This document shows positions 1 to 10,727 of a DNA stretch of 64,000 nucleotides, piece after piece. Origin of the DNA: Toxorhynchites rutilus septentrionalis. Lineage: Eukaryota > Arthropoda > Insecta > Diptera > Culicidae. The DNA is taken from assembly GCF_029784135.1 (NCBI RefSeq), contig NC_073746.1:58130097-58194096 (forward strand). The letters run 5' to 3'. Position numbers and translations under genes: made by a program. The notes under the pieces are model-generated. The model saw only the letters and a program-made list of their open reading frames with translations. It was not told the DNA's origin and searched no databases. The stretch's first letter is position 1; each line of letters begins with the position of its first letter.

Positions 1-409
1 GCAATAAAAGGAAGGATTTCTAACTATGTATATGTCATTAGAGTATGGGGAAAGGAGAGGGTTGGTTCGCTCACTTACAAGCGTATCGGACGCATTCTAC
101 AGTCGATCCGATAGAGGTGTTTTTTTCACATTGATTCTATTGTGTTTTTTTCATCCGGCGCGCTAGCAAGCGTGGTGAATCTCAACCAAATAAGTGGTGT
201 ACGATCGAGACGCTGAGTATCCATTCAACATATCACATACACTCATCACATACGCCACACAGCAGCGGCAAGTAGAAGTTTATTTCTTTTTTCCTCCTTC
301 CTATCATTTCTTCCACTTTCTGTGCATAACAAATACCATTGTTTCGCTTGGTGTTCACCATAATGTCAACAAGCGTTGGCATTAGGGTGACCATCTTCAT
401 ATATTCCTG

Positions 410-1685
410 CTTCATAAAATCCTGCGGTATTTTATTTGAATTTTCATTTGTTCATAAAATTAGTTACAATCATCTGTTTTAAGTCAAATATGCGCCGTTT
501 TGTTCGATGGCTTATTCCCAACGAGATGCCAACTTCATAATACCCCTGTTATAGAAGCTCGTTTCCTTATTGGCAAAAAACTCGGATAGCCAATTTTCAC
601 AGGCCTCTTTTGTGGCTAACTTCTGACTACCTAGCTCGTTCGCCATGGACAAAAACAGGTGGTAGTCACTTGGTGCAAGGTCCGGACTATACGGCGGATG
701 CAAAAGAACCTCCCATCCGAGCTCCCGGAGCTTCTGGCGCGTCACCAAAGAAGTGTGTGGCCTGGCGTTGTCCTGATGGAAGACAATGCGGCCTCTGTTT
801 ATCAAAGATGGCCTCTTCTTCACGAGTGCTACCTTCAAGCGGTCCAGTTGTTGGCAGTACTGGTCCGAATTGAGCGTTTGGCCATAGGGAAGCAGCTCAT
901 AATAGATTATTCCTTGACAATCCCACCAAAAACACAGCAGAACCTTTCTGGCCGTTAATGAGGGCTTGGCCACCGTCTGAGCCGCTTCAGCGGGCTTCGA
1001 CCACGACCGTTTGCGCTTCACGTTGTCGTAAGTGACCCACTTTTCATCGCCAGTCATCATCCGCTTCAGAAACGGGTCGATTTTGTTGCGATTCAGCAGC
1101 GATTCACATGCGTCGATACGGTCAAAAATGTTTTTTGCGTCAACGTGTGTGGCACCCATACATCGAGCTTCTTTGTGAATCCAAGCTTCTTCAAATGGTT
1201 AATAACGGTTTGATGACTTATCCCCAGCTCTTGGCCGATGCTACGGCTGCTACTATGCCGGTCTTTCTCGGCTAATTCAGCGATTTTGTCGCAATTTTCG
1301 ACGACAGGCCTTCCGGAGCGTGGCGCAACTTCGACAACCTCTACACCAGAACGAAAACGTTGAAACCATCGTTTTGCGGTGGAAATGGAAACTGTATCGG
1401 GTCCATAAACTGCAAAAATTTTATTGGCAGCTTGAGATGCATTTTTGCCTTTGTCATAGTAGTACTGTAAAATATGTCGGATTTTCTCTTTATTTTGCTC
1501 CATATTTGCGACACTATAACTCACGAGCGACTTAACCAAACAAAACATTGTCAAGGACTATATTATAGCGCGTAAAAATACCTTTCCAACAAGCTATAGT
1601 ATGACTCGATACAATGAATACAACTAGAACTACGCGCTTACAACGACACCTCGCGGAAATACCGCAGGACTTTTTTGACAGCCTA
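410..1685 (-). mobile_element. mariner (DD34D) element, degenerate
   Basis: The segment around the mariner transposase pseudogene at 479-1503 has inverted ends. The motif TCCTGCGGTATT is at 420-431 on the plus strand, and its reverse complement lies at about 1658-1669, followed by TA at the right edge (GCCTAATATA, 1681-1690). The right end reads inward TTAGGCTGTCAAAAAAGTCC, which looks like a mariner terminal repeat. The left end is eroded, so its outer limit is approximate. Confidence 0.6.
479..1503 (-). pseudogene. mariner transposase pseudogene (DD34D)
   Basis: This encoded a cut-and-paste transposase of the Tc1/mariner superfamily. Reading from ATG at 1503, the N-terminal helix-turn-helix half (MEQNKEKIRHILQYYYDKGK onward, ending near VPHTLTQK) continues in another frame after a 1-nt loss in an A run near 1140. 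The catalytic half has the first Asp in TGDEKW, the second in HQDNARPH and the third in SPDLAPSDYHLF. There are 34 residues between the second and third, so it is a DD34D enzyme. A TAA after KLASRWE precedes the usual short tail, which still reads IEQNGAYLT before the ancestral stop at 479-481. With one frameshift and one nonsense codon it cannot be functional. Family assignment is very secure. Age appears moderate because the motifs are intact. Confidence 0.92.
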
Positions 1686-1966
1686 ATATATTGCACTTGA
1701 ACATTTGTTGGAACTTTCATCATTTTTGAATTTAATTTAATAAAAATTAGTTTGAATAACTATAATTTTCTACTGTAACTAAAATAGAAGTTTATCACAG
1801 AGGCGAACCAGCCCAGGAGGCTGAAAGCCTCTCAAATAAAGAATATCTCTGATACGGAACCCCATGAAGAACAGGTGAAGTAGAAATTGGAAGAAGAAAG
1901 AAGGAAATAGAAAACGTAATTTCTGATGATGAAGAGGGTGAAGAAAAACTGGATTTTCGTCAAAAA

Positions 1967-3184
1967 TTGTACCCTGAGGGCTCCAAAGGCCCATTCATTG
2001 TGTACTTTAGACGAAAAACCAAACCCCTCAATGTTATTCGCATCTCTAAAGAGCTGACAAAAAACTTCTCCGATGTTACCGAGATTACTCGGATGGGGCC
2101 AGACAAATTACAAGTTGTCGTCTCCAGCCGGACCCAAGCAAATGATATAACCCGTTGCGATCTCTTTGCGATTGAGTATCGCGTATACGTGCCCTGTCGT
2201 AACGTAGAAATCGACGGCGTAATCACCGAAAAGGGTTTGACCCGAAATGATGTACTCAAGGATGGAGTCGGTCGCTTCAAGAACTTTTCGCTTAAAACTG
2301 TGAAGATTCTTGCATGCGACCAACTGAAATCCGTATCTATTATAAATAATAAGAGAGTTCTCAGTTCGACAAATTCTTTTCGAGTAACCTTTGAGGGCTC
2401 CGCCCTTCCAAACTTCGTTTCGATAGATGCGCTTCGTTTACCTGTTCGATTGTTTGTACCCCGGGTAATGAGTTGCAACAACTGCAAGCAACTTGGTCAC
2501 ACGGCCGCCTACAAATAGCGTTGCGCAGATTGTGGAGAGAGTCATGATGGGACTTCTTGTGCAAAAGAGCGCAAGAGTCTTCATTGCGACGGGACCCCCC
2601 ATGATCTTTCTCAATGCCCGGTGTACATACAACGAGGGGAAAAAATCAAGCGTTCCTTAAAAGAATTATCAAAACGGACTTATGCAGAAATGCTTAAGAA
2701 TTCCGTGCCAACGACGCAGGACAATCCTTACTCCCTCCTGCAGACCGATGAGCCTGTCGCTGACGCTCCCAATGCGGGAAGTTCTGGTACATCGCAGGGT
2801 GCCATCAGGAAAAGGAAAATTACTGCTTTTCCATCACTCCCCAGTAAGAAGTCTGAAATTTCCCAAGTTGAATTGAAACTTCGAACCGAACGTGCTGAAA
2901 ATAGACCGAAGCAAGTACCTCCTGGTTTACACGGTTCTTCTACTAATCAGGGGTCCTCAGCACCTTCCGGAACAACACCCAATACGTCTGTTCCTTTTTC
3001 GCGGTCAAAGCAACAGTCACAACCTGGCTTGTTTGCGCTTTCTGACCCGGTGGACAACATTTTGAATGCTTTGAATATTAATGACTCTCTTAAAAGCATA
3101 GTATTATGTTTGCTTCCGGTAGTGAAAACATTCTTGAAAGAAAAATGTGCCTTTTTAGCAGCGTTCATTTCCCTCGATGCCTGA
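1967..3184 (+). pseudogene. non-LTR retrotransposon ORF1 (gag-like, zinc knuckles)
   Basis: This is a nucleic-acid-binding ORF1 protein of a jockey-like LINE. The reading frame is open from about 1910 (acidic EEGEEK segment) and runs to the TGA at 3182-3184. A single in-frame TAG at 2516-2518 interrupts it. The stop falls inside a cluster of CCHC zinc knuckles: CNNCKQLGHTAAYK, CADCGESHDGTSC, and a third in which the first Cys appears changed to Ser (SLHCDGTPHDLSQC). After the knuckles comes a Ser/Pro/Gln-rich spacer. The order of a globular RNA-binding region, then knuckles, then a low-complexity tail is normal for the family. ORF2 begins 8 nt before this stop (ATGCCTGA at 3177-3184), which is a typical overlap. 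It is non-functional because of the nonsense codon and mutated ligands. Confidence 0.85.
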
Positions 3185-3740
3185 TTCAGTGCAAGAGGTC
3201 AAGGATTTGGTCACTCTAATACAGTGGAATTGCAGAAGCATCATCCCTAAACTAGATAAATTTAAATTTTTAGTTCATAGCTCTAACTGTGATGTATTTT
3301 CCCTCTGTGATTGATGGCTTTCTCCAGCCGACGAGCTGAATTTCCACGATTTCAACATTATTCGCCTCGATCGAAATGACTCGTTTGGTGGCGTACTATT
3401 GGGGATCGAAAAATGTCACTCCTTCTATAGAGTCACTCTCCTATCGATGACAGGCATTGAAGTTGTCGCTTGCCAGACACAAATCAATGGAAAAGACCTC
3501 TGCATTGCCTCTATATATATTCCTCTCAGAACTATGGTTGGCCGCCATCAGTTTTTTGATATCATCGAGGCATTGCCGAGCCGCGGCTAATCTTAGGTGA
3601 TTTCAACTCCCATGGAGCAGCATGGAGGCTACTCTACGATGACAACCTTGCCACTTTGGTTTATGATCTGCGCGACAACTTCAAAATAACAATTTTAAAT
3701 ACTGAGGAACAAACTAGGATAGCCAACCCTCCTGCACGGG
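3177..3740 (+). pseudogene. non-LTR retrotransposon ORF2, 5' part (AP endonuclease)
   Basis: This is the N-terminal endonuclease domain of a jockey-clade ORF2, which nicks target DNA for target-primed reverse transcription. The ATG at 3177 overlaps the end of ORF1. The signature QWNCRSIIPK follows, then CDVFSLCD, a TGA nonsense codon, and WLSPADELNFHDFNIIRLDR. After a 1-nt frameshift near 3585 the frame resumes with LGDFNSHGAAW, which holds the DFN/SHG endonuclease motif. Recognisable sequence ends near 3740, before any reverse transcriptase, so the element is 3'-truncated. What follows (3750-4240) is a different repeat. Confidence 0.85.
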
Positions 3741-3749
3741 CAAGCATGT

Positions 3750-4240
3750 TAGAGCTCAATCCGAAACGAAGATATATGATGGCAAAACAAGGAAGAACAA
3801 GCGATATTCATTGCTTTGAGTACAGAACGATACTGGAAGTTAGCCTTCTTTCCTTGCTTGAGACTTTAAACTTCTTCAGTTCATTCGTCTCTAACCTTCA
3901 AAAAGGCCTTTGGAAAACTTTACTTTAACCATCATATTACCCCTCCACCCCCATTGTCTTGAGAAAGGCATTCGATCTCTCGCCGTCCAGCTCGCACAGC
4001 AACGATGTTGTTCAGACGATTTCCGCACGAAGAATGAAAGTTTATCTCAGCGAGATCCACTGCTTATACTCTAGGCAAATATTCCCCTCCGTTCTTCTTC
4101 TTTTCCTTCATTCACGGAGACTTTACATCTAACGATTTCCCCTTCGTTGCTCGTTATTTACAGCTCAGCTACAACCCAATATCGTTTCACAATGGTATAC
4201 AAAATAAAATGACATAAAAACTAGGCGAATAACAAAGATG
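3750..4240 (+). repeat. dispersed repeat, also near 17.7-18.3, 53.9, 54.3 and 58.6 kb
   Basis: Two blocks here recur elsewhere. The block with TTCAGTTCATTCGTCTCTAA (about 3876) recurs in inverse orientation at about 18215-18245. The block CGCCGTCCAGC...CAGCAACGATGTTGT (about 3981) recurs inverted at about 18128-18155 and directly at about 53868 and 54325. The block with CAGCGAGATCCACTGCTTAT (about 4049) matches 58670-58700 inverted. No protein is recognisable. It is probably a fragment of a long transposon family rather than a gene. Confidence 0.6.
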
Positions 4241-4289
4241 GATAACAATTATGACAATACTATACTACGCATACATTTCACAGTTGCAC

Positions 4290-5800
4290 ACAAAATATTC
4301 TAAAAGGACAATACATCTCCACGACGATTACATTCTAACGCCATCTGACGAATAGGTTCTTGAAGTCCATAATTAGTGCGATGCGCATCAACCCGTAGTA
4401 GATGTTGGTTCCGTCGTGGCCGAACTGGGCAATAAAACTGAAGTCGCGACAGAACAGCAGGGCAATCGAAGCACCCCGATAAGATTTTATGGGCAGTCTT
4501 TACGGTAATATCCTTGCGTCGCTGCTCGAGAGGAGCTATGCCAACTAGCTGACAAAGATCCTCATACGGTGGCAAATTATCATGATTTCTCCAAGGCAGC
4601 ATGCGGCAAATTCTACGAATGAAGCACTTTTTTATCCTTTCAATTCGAAGTATGCGGATTCCAAACAACACAGCTTGTCTCAAGGATGGAACGAACTAAT
4701 GAGCACAAGAGAGTTCGTGAAGTGCCAGGATCACAAAATTCTCTACCGATTCGAAAGATTATTCCGAGCTGACGGTACGCTTTATTGATAAATAAATGAT
4801 GATTTCCAACTTTCAGGAAACTTGTTTTCTCGTAAAGAGATGTTGAATATTGTAGCGATCGGAGATTTTAGTGTTTCACAACATTTTTTCAATACAGCAG
4901 CAGGAATACCATCATGCCCAGGACTATAAGATTGTTTCATTTTGGAAACCGCACAAGCAACATCCTCTGCAACAACGGAAGGAGTTCCAACTGGAAATCC
5001 GTCACTAGCAACGTAACGCAAAGCATTATCAGGTGGTATTGATCCATGCTGAATACACTCAAAAAGTATTTCGCAAACAAAGCACATTTACTACTGGTGG
5101 AAGACGCCACTTCATCATTTAGGAACATAGTCGACGGCAAGCCATACCATAGCCGTTTATTTTTTACAAATCACCAAAAATGCTTTGGGTTGCCTCGAAA
5201 ATTACGTTCTGTGTTACGCACATAGTTAAAGTAAGTGTACCCGTGGCCGAGTGGTTAGCGTCTCACATTATCATGCCGGGTGTTCGGGTTCGATTCCCGT
5301 TCTGGCCGGGGGATTTTTCTTCAGAGAAATTTCCTCCGACTTGCACTGAGGTCACGCGTATTCTAGAGCTGGCCCCTCGGAATGCATTGAAGGCGTGTTA
5401 TTTGGCTTAAGAAATCTCAACTAAGTATTAATAAATGACGCTAGTTAATGCATACGTTGAGACGGCAAAAGTTTCACAGGGAACGTTAATGCCATTCAAG
5501 AAGAAGACATAGTTAAAGTATAATACTTTGTTGAGGGTTTTATATTCCCGACTAGCCAATTTGAAAAGGTGACAATTGTAAGCACTTCTGATTGAGTGAT
5601 AAGCGCGAAGGCAAGTATTTTTGCGGCGTTTTAGACGGTTAAGTTCCTGATTTCCCCATACAGGTTTAGGGCGTGGACGAACCCGAGGGACATGTCGTAA
5701 GATTAATTCTTAAATCATAACGGTGAAGTTATCAACTACATCATCAGCATCAGAACACCTCGTCAAAAATGACCAATCAGCGTTGTTAAGTTCAGTATTA
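4290..5800 (-). pseudogene. non-LTR retrotransposon ORF2 remnant, split by a SINE
   Basis: This is a minus-strand LINE remnant in pieces. From right to left: the end of the endonuclease and the linker (NNADWSFLTRCSDADDVV near 5780, then RPRPKPVWGNQELNRLKRRK near 5640, to about 5521); a SINE insertion at 5234-5506; the linker continuing (NYVRNTERNF); then the start of the reverse transcriptase (SYSPGHDGIPAAVLKKCC, 4782-5087). The RT core with the catalytic YADD box is missing. Sequence jumps to the C-terminal tail at 4300-4683, which has RRICRMLPWRNHDNLPPYED. At least one frameshift lies near 5080. It resembles a jockey/CR1-type element and may be the same family as the plus-strand copy at 1.9-3.74 kb, but the two overlap too little to say. 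Confidence 0.8.
5234..5506 (+). mobile_element. tRNA-headed SINE (family A), full length, with 14-bp TSD
   Basis: The head is tRNA-like: GTGGCCGAGTGGTTAGCG is a box A promoter and GGTTCGATTCC a box B promoter for RNA polymerase III. A conserved body of about 200 bp follows, ending in an AAG-rich tail (TTCAAGAAGAAG). The element is flanked by a perfect 14-bp duplication, ACATAGTTAAAGTA, at 5220-5233 and 5507-5520. This fits LINE-mediated insertion. It sits inside an older minus-strand LINE. Related copies are at 34161, 38115 and 43588. Confidence 0.9.
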
Positions 5801-5802
5801 AC

Positions 5803-6125
5803 CCATTAACGACCAAGCTGTAAAAATTATTTTTTTAACGTACACCATTGGTGTAATTTTGATTATTGGCGTTACAGAAACCCAAATCTTCAAGAATTAT
5901 TTTTTTCCATCCTTCCGTTTTCCGGAAAATGACAAAAAACCGAAAAATCGCCAAACAAAAACATTGGCTAAAACCTACATTTATGATCCTGTAGGAGGTT
6001 CAATCCAATGGTTTTTTTTATACAAAAAAAAGTTATACAAAATTGAATGAAATTGACGGTGAGTGATAGCTAATAAATTGAGCTATCATTTTATGCCAAA
6101 ACCTTACCATTCGTTTGGTATGGTA
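5803..6125 (+). repeat. dispersed repeat, inverted partner at 41100-41582
   Basis: This block begins with TTAACGACCAAGCTGTAAAAA, contains CCCAAATCTTCAAGAATTAT and the stretch CCTGTAGGAGGTTCAATCCA, and ends with GAGCTATCATTTTATGCCAAA. The same features occur in reverse order and complement at 41100-41582. No coding capacity or clear inverted termini were found, so the class is unknown. Confidence 0.65.
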
Positions 6126-6129
6126 TGTA

Positions 6130-6250
6130 ACTCGCAAAAATCCATTCTGGGCAAAAATAGTTATTAACGTTAACTTTATTTCATGAAAACGTGACCTGTT
6201 TTCTGATTTGACACCCTTAATGAAAGACATAGTTCTACGTCAAAAAAGCT
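6130..6250 (-). repeat. copy of the GACGTAGGAC-headed repeat module
   Basis: Read on the minus strand, this begins TTTTTTGACGTAGAAC and continues through AAGGGTGTCAAATCAGAAAA, CAGGTCACGTTTTCATGAAA and TAAAGTTAACGTTAATAACT. The same module heads repeats at 17511 (+), 58288 (+) and 15587 (-). Confidence 0.65.
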
Positions 6251-6279
6251 CTTGAACTTTTTCACAACAACGAATACGC

Positions 6280-6341
6280 ACTGTAGAATGAAGGTTTCCT
6301 TGATGGTGTCTACTGTAGAATGAAGGTTTCCTTGATGGTGT
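6280..6341 (+). repeat. 32-bp tandem duplication
   Basis: The unit CTGTAGAATGAAGGTTTCCT plus TGATGGTGT occurs twice at a spacing of 32 bp (starting near 6280 and 6312) with no mismatch. It is a recent local duplication. Confidence 0.85.
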
Positions 6342-6429
6342 AGTTTCGAACTTTCCAGTTATTTTAGGTAAGTGAATCGTCATCCCCAAAATCCCCATCC
6401 CCCGACCCATCTTCGAAAGTGGTGGCATC

Positions 6430-7556
6430 TCGCAAGTTGTGTTCCACCGATTACCCGGTTAGTTTGATACACATTTTTATCGCTATTCATTGTCCATTTA
6501 TATAATGCAAGCGTTTGAATTAAATCCATTCGGTTCGCACTTTAGTCAGGTTCCACGGATGGTCGGAATAAGTAAAATTTTGTTCATGTTCAAAAAGTCA
6601 TAACTCTTCGAATAGTAGACTCATTCAGTTGCAGCTAGCTGGAAATTTGTGAACTTTAGCTAACACTTATGAAATGTCATCCAAAGAATATGCCACCATT
6701 TCATGTTTCGGATATTTTTTTTTTACTCTATTCCACCTCTTAGCACATATAAGTTTCCTCCGTTTACTCCCGTCTGACAGGATCAACAAGCATTTGGACA
6801 TTTTTCCTTGGCAACAACGGCCAGTACCAACATTGAATTACATTCTTGTTTGTTTGTATAGATTTTGTTGTAATTTTTTTACATCGTGATTCATATATAT
6901 ATTTCAAAAACGTAGCTTTTTCAATAATGATGAACGATAAAATGAGAAGCATATATTCTATTCGATAATGCAACGATCAGTGAGATTACTTTTCCGTAGT
7001 TCGTGGTTGACGACGCGTTGAAGATTACACTAGAGTCAACCATGTAACTAGCTAATAACCACGAAGAAGAAAATGTATGCATCTGTGTGCGACAACCGAT
7101 GAAACATATACGAATATTAAAGATTAAAGTATCAAACTTCCTTAGTGCTAACTTGTTAGGTTTCGCATAGTTCTAAACATCACAAAAAATTCTAAATCTT
7201 TGCACGATTCTCGTCTTCTGCTTTAGACTTATTGACGACGTGGAATTTTGAACTGTTTTGAGTTGGGTTTCGTTTATGGTCGATACGTTACAGCGAGATC
7301 ATTGTTTTCATTGCTTCTGGTGTGAGCTTTTCTAAATCCACCAAGTCGAAGCTTCGAACAAAACCCTTCAAATATTTTGCTAACAATCGTCAAATAAGAA
7401 TGGCGAGTTTTGAGTACTTATATCACTATGGTGTAATATTCTCCTAATTTATAGATCTGTTTTCCGGTTTGTATTTTGAGCTCTTTGTTCTATTCTATTC
7501 TTCCTGTTATTATTGATTCGATTGAGCTAATCACGTCGTAAATTGAGCACATCAGA
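6430..7556. other. downstream flank of the E2 gene, no gene seen
   Basis: This is AT-rich sequence with no coding signal on either strand beyond short chance frames. The part nearest 7557 should hold the 3' UTR and polyadenylation signal of the minus-strand E2 gene, but no single signal could be chosen with confidence. Confidence 0.4.
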
Positions 7557-8269
7557 TTAACCATCATTCATGGCGGGCGTTACCCAGCCATATTTTTCGT
7601 GCGTTTTGACTAGTGACCGGAAGGCTTCCTCAGCCGTTCTCCTGCAATGATAAAATAGTAAATTTCACATTCACAACACACCGGGAGTCGCGTACCAACC
7701 TGCTGAATTCTTTGGAGGATTTTGGCTTTCTCGAAACTCTACCCTGGCCTTTGACGAGACTGGCGGCGAACTGCATCAGCACGGCTTCCACGGTGTAGGC
7801 ACTGGCCCACCCCCGTGGCGTTAGCAGCTCCATACAAATAGCGCCACCCTCCATCACGAAGCCTTTCTCGATGCGAGGCTCGACCACACGCATAAATGGG
7901 GGCGCAAAGGGGAAATTGTCCGGAAACACCAAATGCAGCAGGATGTAGGGAATGTTCAGTTCGGCTAAGTCTTCCGCCAGTGGTGAATCCGGATCCACTC
8001 GGTACAGCCGAGCGTGCCACTCGTACAGGTTGTCGTTTAAAAGTTCCACCTACGATTGGACGGGGGAAAATTAAGAGGCATATAGTCGCATGGAGTTTGA
8101 ATTTGAAGAAGAGAGGGGTTGTCCTACCGTGAAGTATGGTTCGGGACGCGAATGTTGTATCCGTTGAATCTCCTTAAGTTCTTTCATCAGTCGTCTGGAT
8201 CGGATTGTGGTATCCAGTGGTTTGGGTGTAGGGACGCTCACCACACTATTGCTGGTGGGTGCCACAACA
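7557..8269 (-). CDS. UBE2Q-like (UBE2QL1-type) E2 ubiquitin-conjugating enzyme, three 3' exons
   Basis: This E2 enzyme accepts ubiquitin from E1 on a cysteine and passes it on to substrates. Three exons are read on the minus strand: 8269-8128, 8049-7700 and 7641-7557, ending at TAA 7559-7557. Both introns (78 and 58 bp) are GT-AG and keep frame. The protein has [13 protein letters not shown], then [19 protein letters not shown], then the UBC core ([17 protein letters not shown]). The catalytic cysteine lies in [14 protein letters not shown], the UBE2Q-class site that lacks the usual HPN. The C-terminus ends [16 protein letters not shown]. The segment [10 protein letters not shown] and the tail match UBE2QL1 more closely than UBE2Q1/2. 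The first base pair of residues must come from an upstream exon, because the acceptor TTTTTCCTGCAG at 8270 enters a split codon. No disabling change was seen. Confidence 0.9.
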
Positions 8270-8284
8270 CTGCAGGAAAAAGGA

Positions 8285-8890
8285 GAGATTTGTTATTGCA
8301 AGGTGGTGCTTTCCCGGAGCAAGTTATAGTTCGTGTTTAGGAAGAATTCAATGGCAGTCTCTAGTCGTTATCAAACCAATAGGTACAAAATGTATAACAT
8401 TAGGTTATTGGATAAAACGGTTGTACTGTAAATATTCATTAATAAATCTTATTTAAATTGAAGTTGTACATAGCAATCTTCTACACGAACATTTGATTAG
8501 TAAACTAGTCATTGTAGTCAAAATGTTGCAATCTTCAAAAAGTTCACATACAACAACGAAAAACATCCACCCGAATTCATGACTTTTTCATAGTTGAATT
8601 ATTAGAAATTTGTGGATGATAATTAAGGTAACCTCTTGAATGGAAGTTCATATCAACCGTTATTGACCAGCATTGAATAATTCCAATTTGATTCGAAATT
8701 TTTCGAGAAAATTTCACAATATCTTGCGAATTCGGTAATTTTGGGTTAAAACAGGCCCTTCATGGAAAAAAATCCACTGGAAAATTTCACAATATCTTGT
8801 ATCAAAACAGAAAATAGTCTTAAATGAAAATGTCTTAATGAATAATGTGTAATCATCCCTTGCTATTGGTGTTACCTTATGTCAATACCA
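8285..8890. other. intron sequence, no feature recognised
   Basis: This is the AT-rich 3' part of the proposed large E2 intron. The only structure noticed is a short direct repeat, GAAAATTTCACAATATCTTG, near 8706 and 8780. No gene or transposon was recognised. Confidence 0.4.
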
Positions 8891-8959
8891 TTTGTAAGCG
8901 CCATTTACGTTCGATTCAATTAGTGCTTCAGTTGTTTCTCGTTGAAAAGAGTATTGGAA

Positions 8960-9965
8960 CTTGAAAAAATCATGGCTGGTAAACAAATTTCAATCCTCAT
9001 CTGAAATTTGGTAGTAAAAGATTGTAAGGAAAATCTATCGCAACGGAAAATTGCTGTAAAATATAGTATCAGTCGTTGTACAGGAAACTTGAGCAAAGTA
9101 TCAGAAGTCTGAGTCCGTGGCTGACAGATCGGGCAGAGGTGGTGTATGTAAAACAGACTATTATTGCAAGGGTCACGATTTCAGAGCGTGATTCGTTTCC
9201 TAGCGATAGAGCGTGTGGTTAGACTGCGCTTTATCATAAACGAACGGAAAAATGAGCAGGCAGCATCGGCTGACTCATCGCACCATATGCGATGAGTGCA
9301 ACAAAGTTTAGGCATCACGGAACTTGTCTCCGTTGCAATGACGAAGGACGGGAGAAATCCCAAATAGCTCGCTAAGCAATAAAAACCTCCTGGCGTTAGC
9401 TAAGGCCTCACCAGTAAGGTGATATAGAGAAAATCTTGTCTAAAAAGAACAAACTTGAAATGAATGAAACACTCTCAATCCGCTCGTGAACTACCATACA
9501 TCAGTTCCAAACATGGAAAAGCACGGCTAGAGTTCGCAATCATTCTGGAAACGTGTTTGTGGAATGACAAATCGAAGTTAGAGATCTTTAATCAAAAAAT
9601 GACGAGAGTTTGAAGAAAAACAGGTGAAACGCTACAAGATCGTCGTCTACAGCCTACGATAAAGCACGGTGGTGGAAACATTATGGTCTGGGGCTGCTTT
9701 GCCCTGTCTGAAATAGAAAACTTGGTTCAAATCTACGGCATAATGTCAGCTGACGCCTACATTGACAACATCAATGAAAATCTTCGTGAATCCTTCGTTT
9801 TCCTTCAGGACAATGATCCTAAACATACTGCCAAAAAACGAAGGCTTTTATCAAGTGTCAGTAAAGTCACACTCTCCTCGGCGAACAATGGTCACGACGG
9901 TGGAAAGAAGTCAGAATTGACACTCTCACCACGCTCTTTGCAGCGAATTGTAAGAAGAATTAGTT
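8960..9965 (+). pseudogene. Tc1-type transposase remnant
   Basis: This is a decayed DD34E-type Tc1 transposase. Near 8970 the sequence reads MAGKQI followed by scattered helix-turn-helix residues (QRKIAVKYSISRCT). Further on come KHGKARLEFA, KHGGGNIMVWGCFALSE (near 9665) and, near 9810, the second catalytic Asp in FLQDNDPKHTAKK. The C-terminal DDE part is replaced by unrelated sequence after about 9840, so the last acidic residue is missing. Several stops and frameshifts occur in the first 600 bp. No terminal repeats were identified. It lies inside the proposed intron of the E2 gene and is inactive. Confidence 0.75.
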
Positions 9966-10336
9966 GAAACGTTTGTCTCTCTCCGCTTTAATGGGGATGG
10001 GGAAAAAAATTTTATTTTAAAGATATTAAATCGTTCTTAAATTCGTTATATTCTTCATATAATACTTTACAAAATAGTAAATTTCTGTAGATTTTTAAAT
10101 ATTGTAAACATTTGTAAATAAAACTAATATATGGTGTTCTAATTTCAAATACTACTGTCGAAAGGGGCCGTCCACATACCACGTGGACAGAAACGGTAAG
10201 ATTTAGGAATCCCCTTCCACCTACGTGGGCAAGCGTAGATATTGACTATAATTCTATAATTCGTGAAAATTCTTTAATTTTTTTGGAAAAAAAATATATA
10301 CAGCCATTCCATGTCGAACCGACATAGTGGTTCTCC

Positions 10337-10475
10337 GGAGGCGATCTGGCGTAGTGGTAACATCCGTACCTCTCACGCAGAGTTCACGAGTTAAATTCTC
10401 ACTCCCGACATTCTTCCAAAAATGGAAGTAAAAGTGACGAACCAGCCGAAATGTGTTGAAAGTCACGCATAGTTT
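10337..10475 (+). mobile_element. tRNA-headed SINE (family B, Feilai-like), 3'-truncated
   Basis: The head GGAGGCGATCTGGCGTAGTG holds a box A, and GAGTTAAATTCTC is a diverged box B. The body ACATTCTTCCAAAAATGGAA and GTGACGAACCAGCC matches the copies at 17846 and 52268. The A-rich 3' end is not present here. It is nested in the element at 10301-11330. Confidence 0.75.
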
Positions 10476-10516
10476 ATCGCAAAACATTTTACCAGCATTT
10501 TTAATTTTTTTCATTA

Positions 10517-10727
10517 GGGTGACCATTTCCATTTTAGGGTTGTCCGAAAAAATCAACTTTTTCCTCTTTTTTCCAAAAATGCCTTTTTTAAAAAAAAATC
10601 ATAACTTTTGAATTACTAGACCGATTTAGATGATCGACATACAAGATATTTTTTAAAAAAAGTCCTTCTTAGAAAAAAGAAGAAAAATTTGATTTTTTGG
10701 ACAACCCTAAAATAGAAAAGGCCACCC
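10517..10727. mobile_element. MITE with about 45-bp inverted repeats and TA duplication
   Basis: The left end starts GGGTGACCATTTCCATTTTA and the right end, read inward, GGGTGGCCTTTTCTATTTTA. Both continue with GGGTTGTCC and an A/T-rich segment. It is flanked by TA (10515-10516 and 10728-10729). A related one-sided copy lies at 22355-22500 (ATTTCCATTTTAGGGTGGTC). It is non-coding. Confidence 0.8.

Noticed and set aside
5234..5310. tRNA-like sequences at 5234, 34161, 38115 and 43588 as tRNA genes
   Set aside because: All continue into the same SINE body and tail, two have target duplications, and the folds are imperfect, so they are SINE heads, not functional tRNAs.
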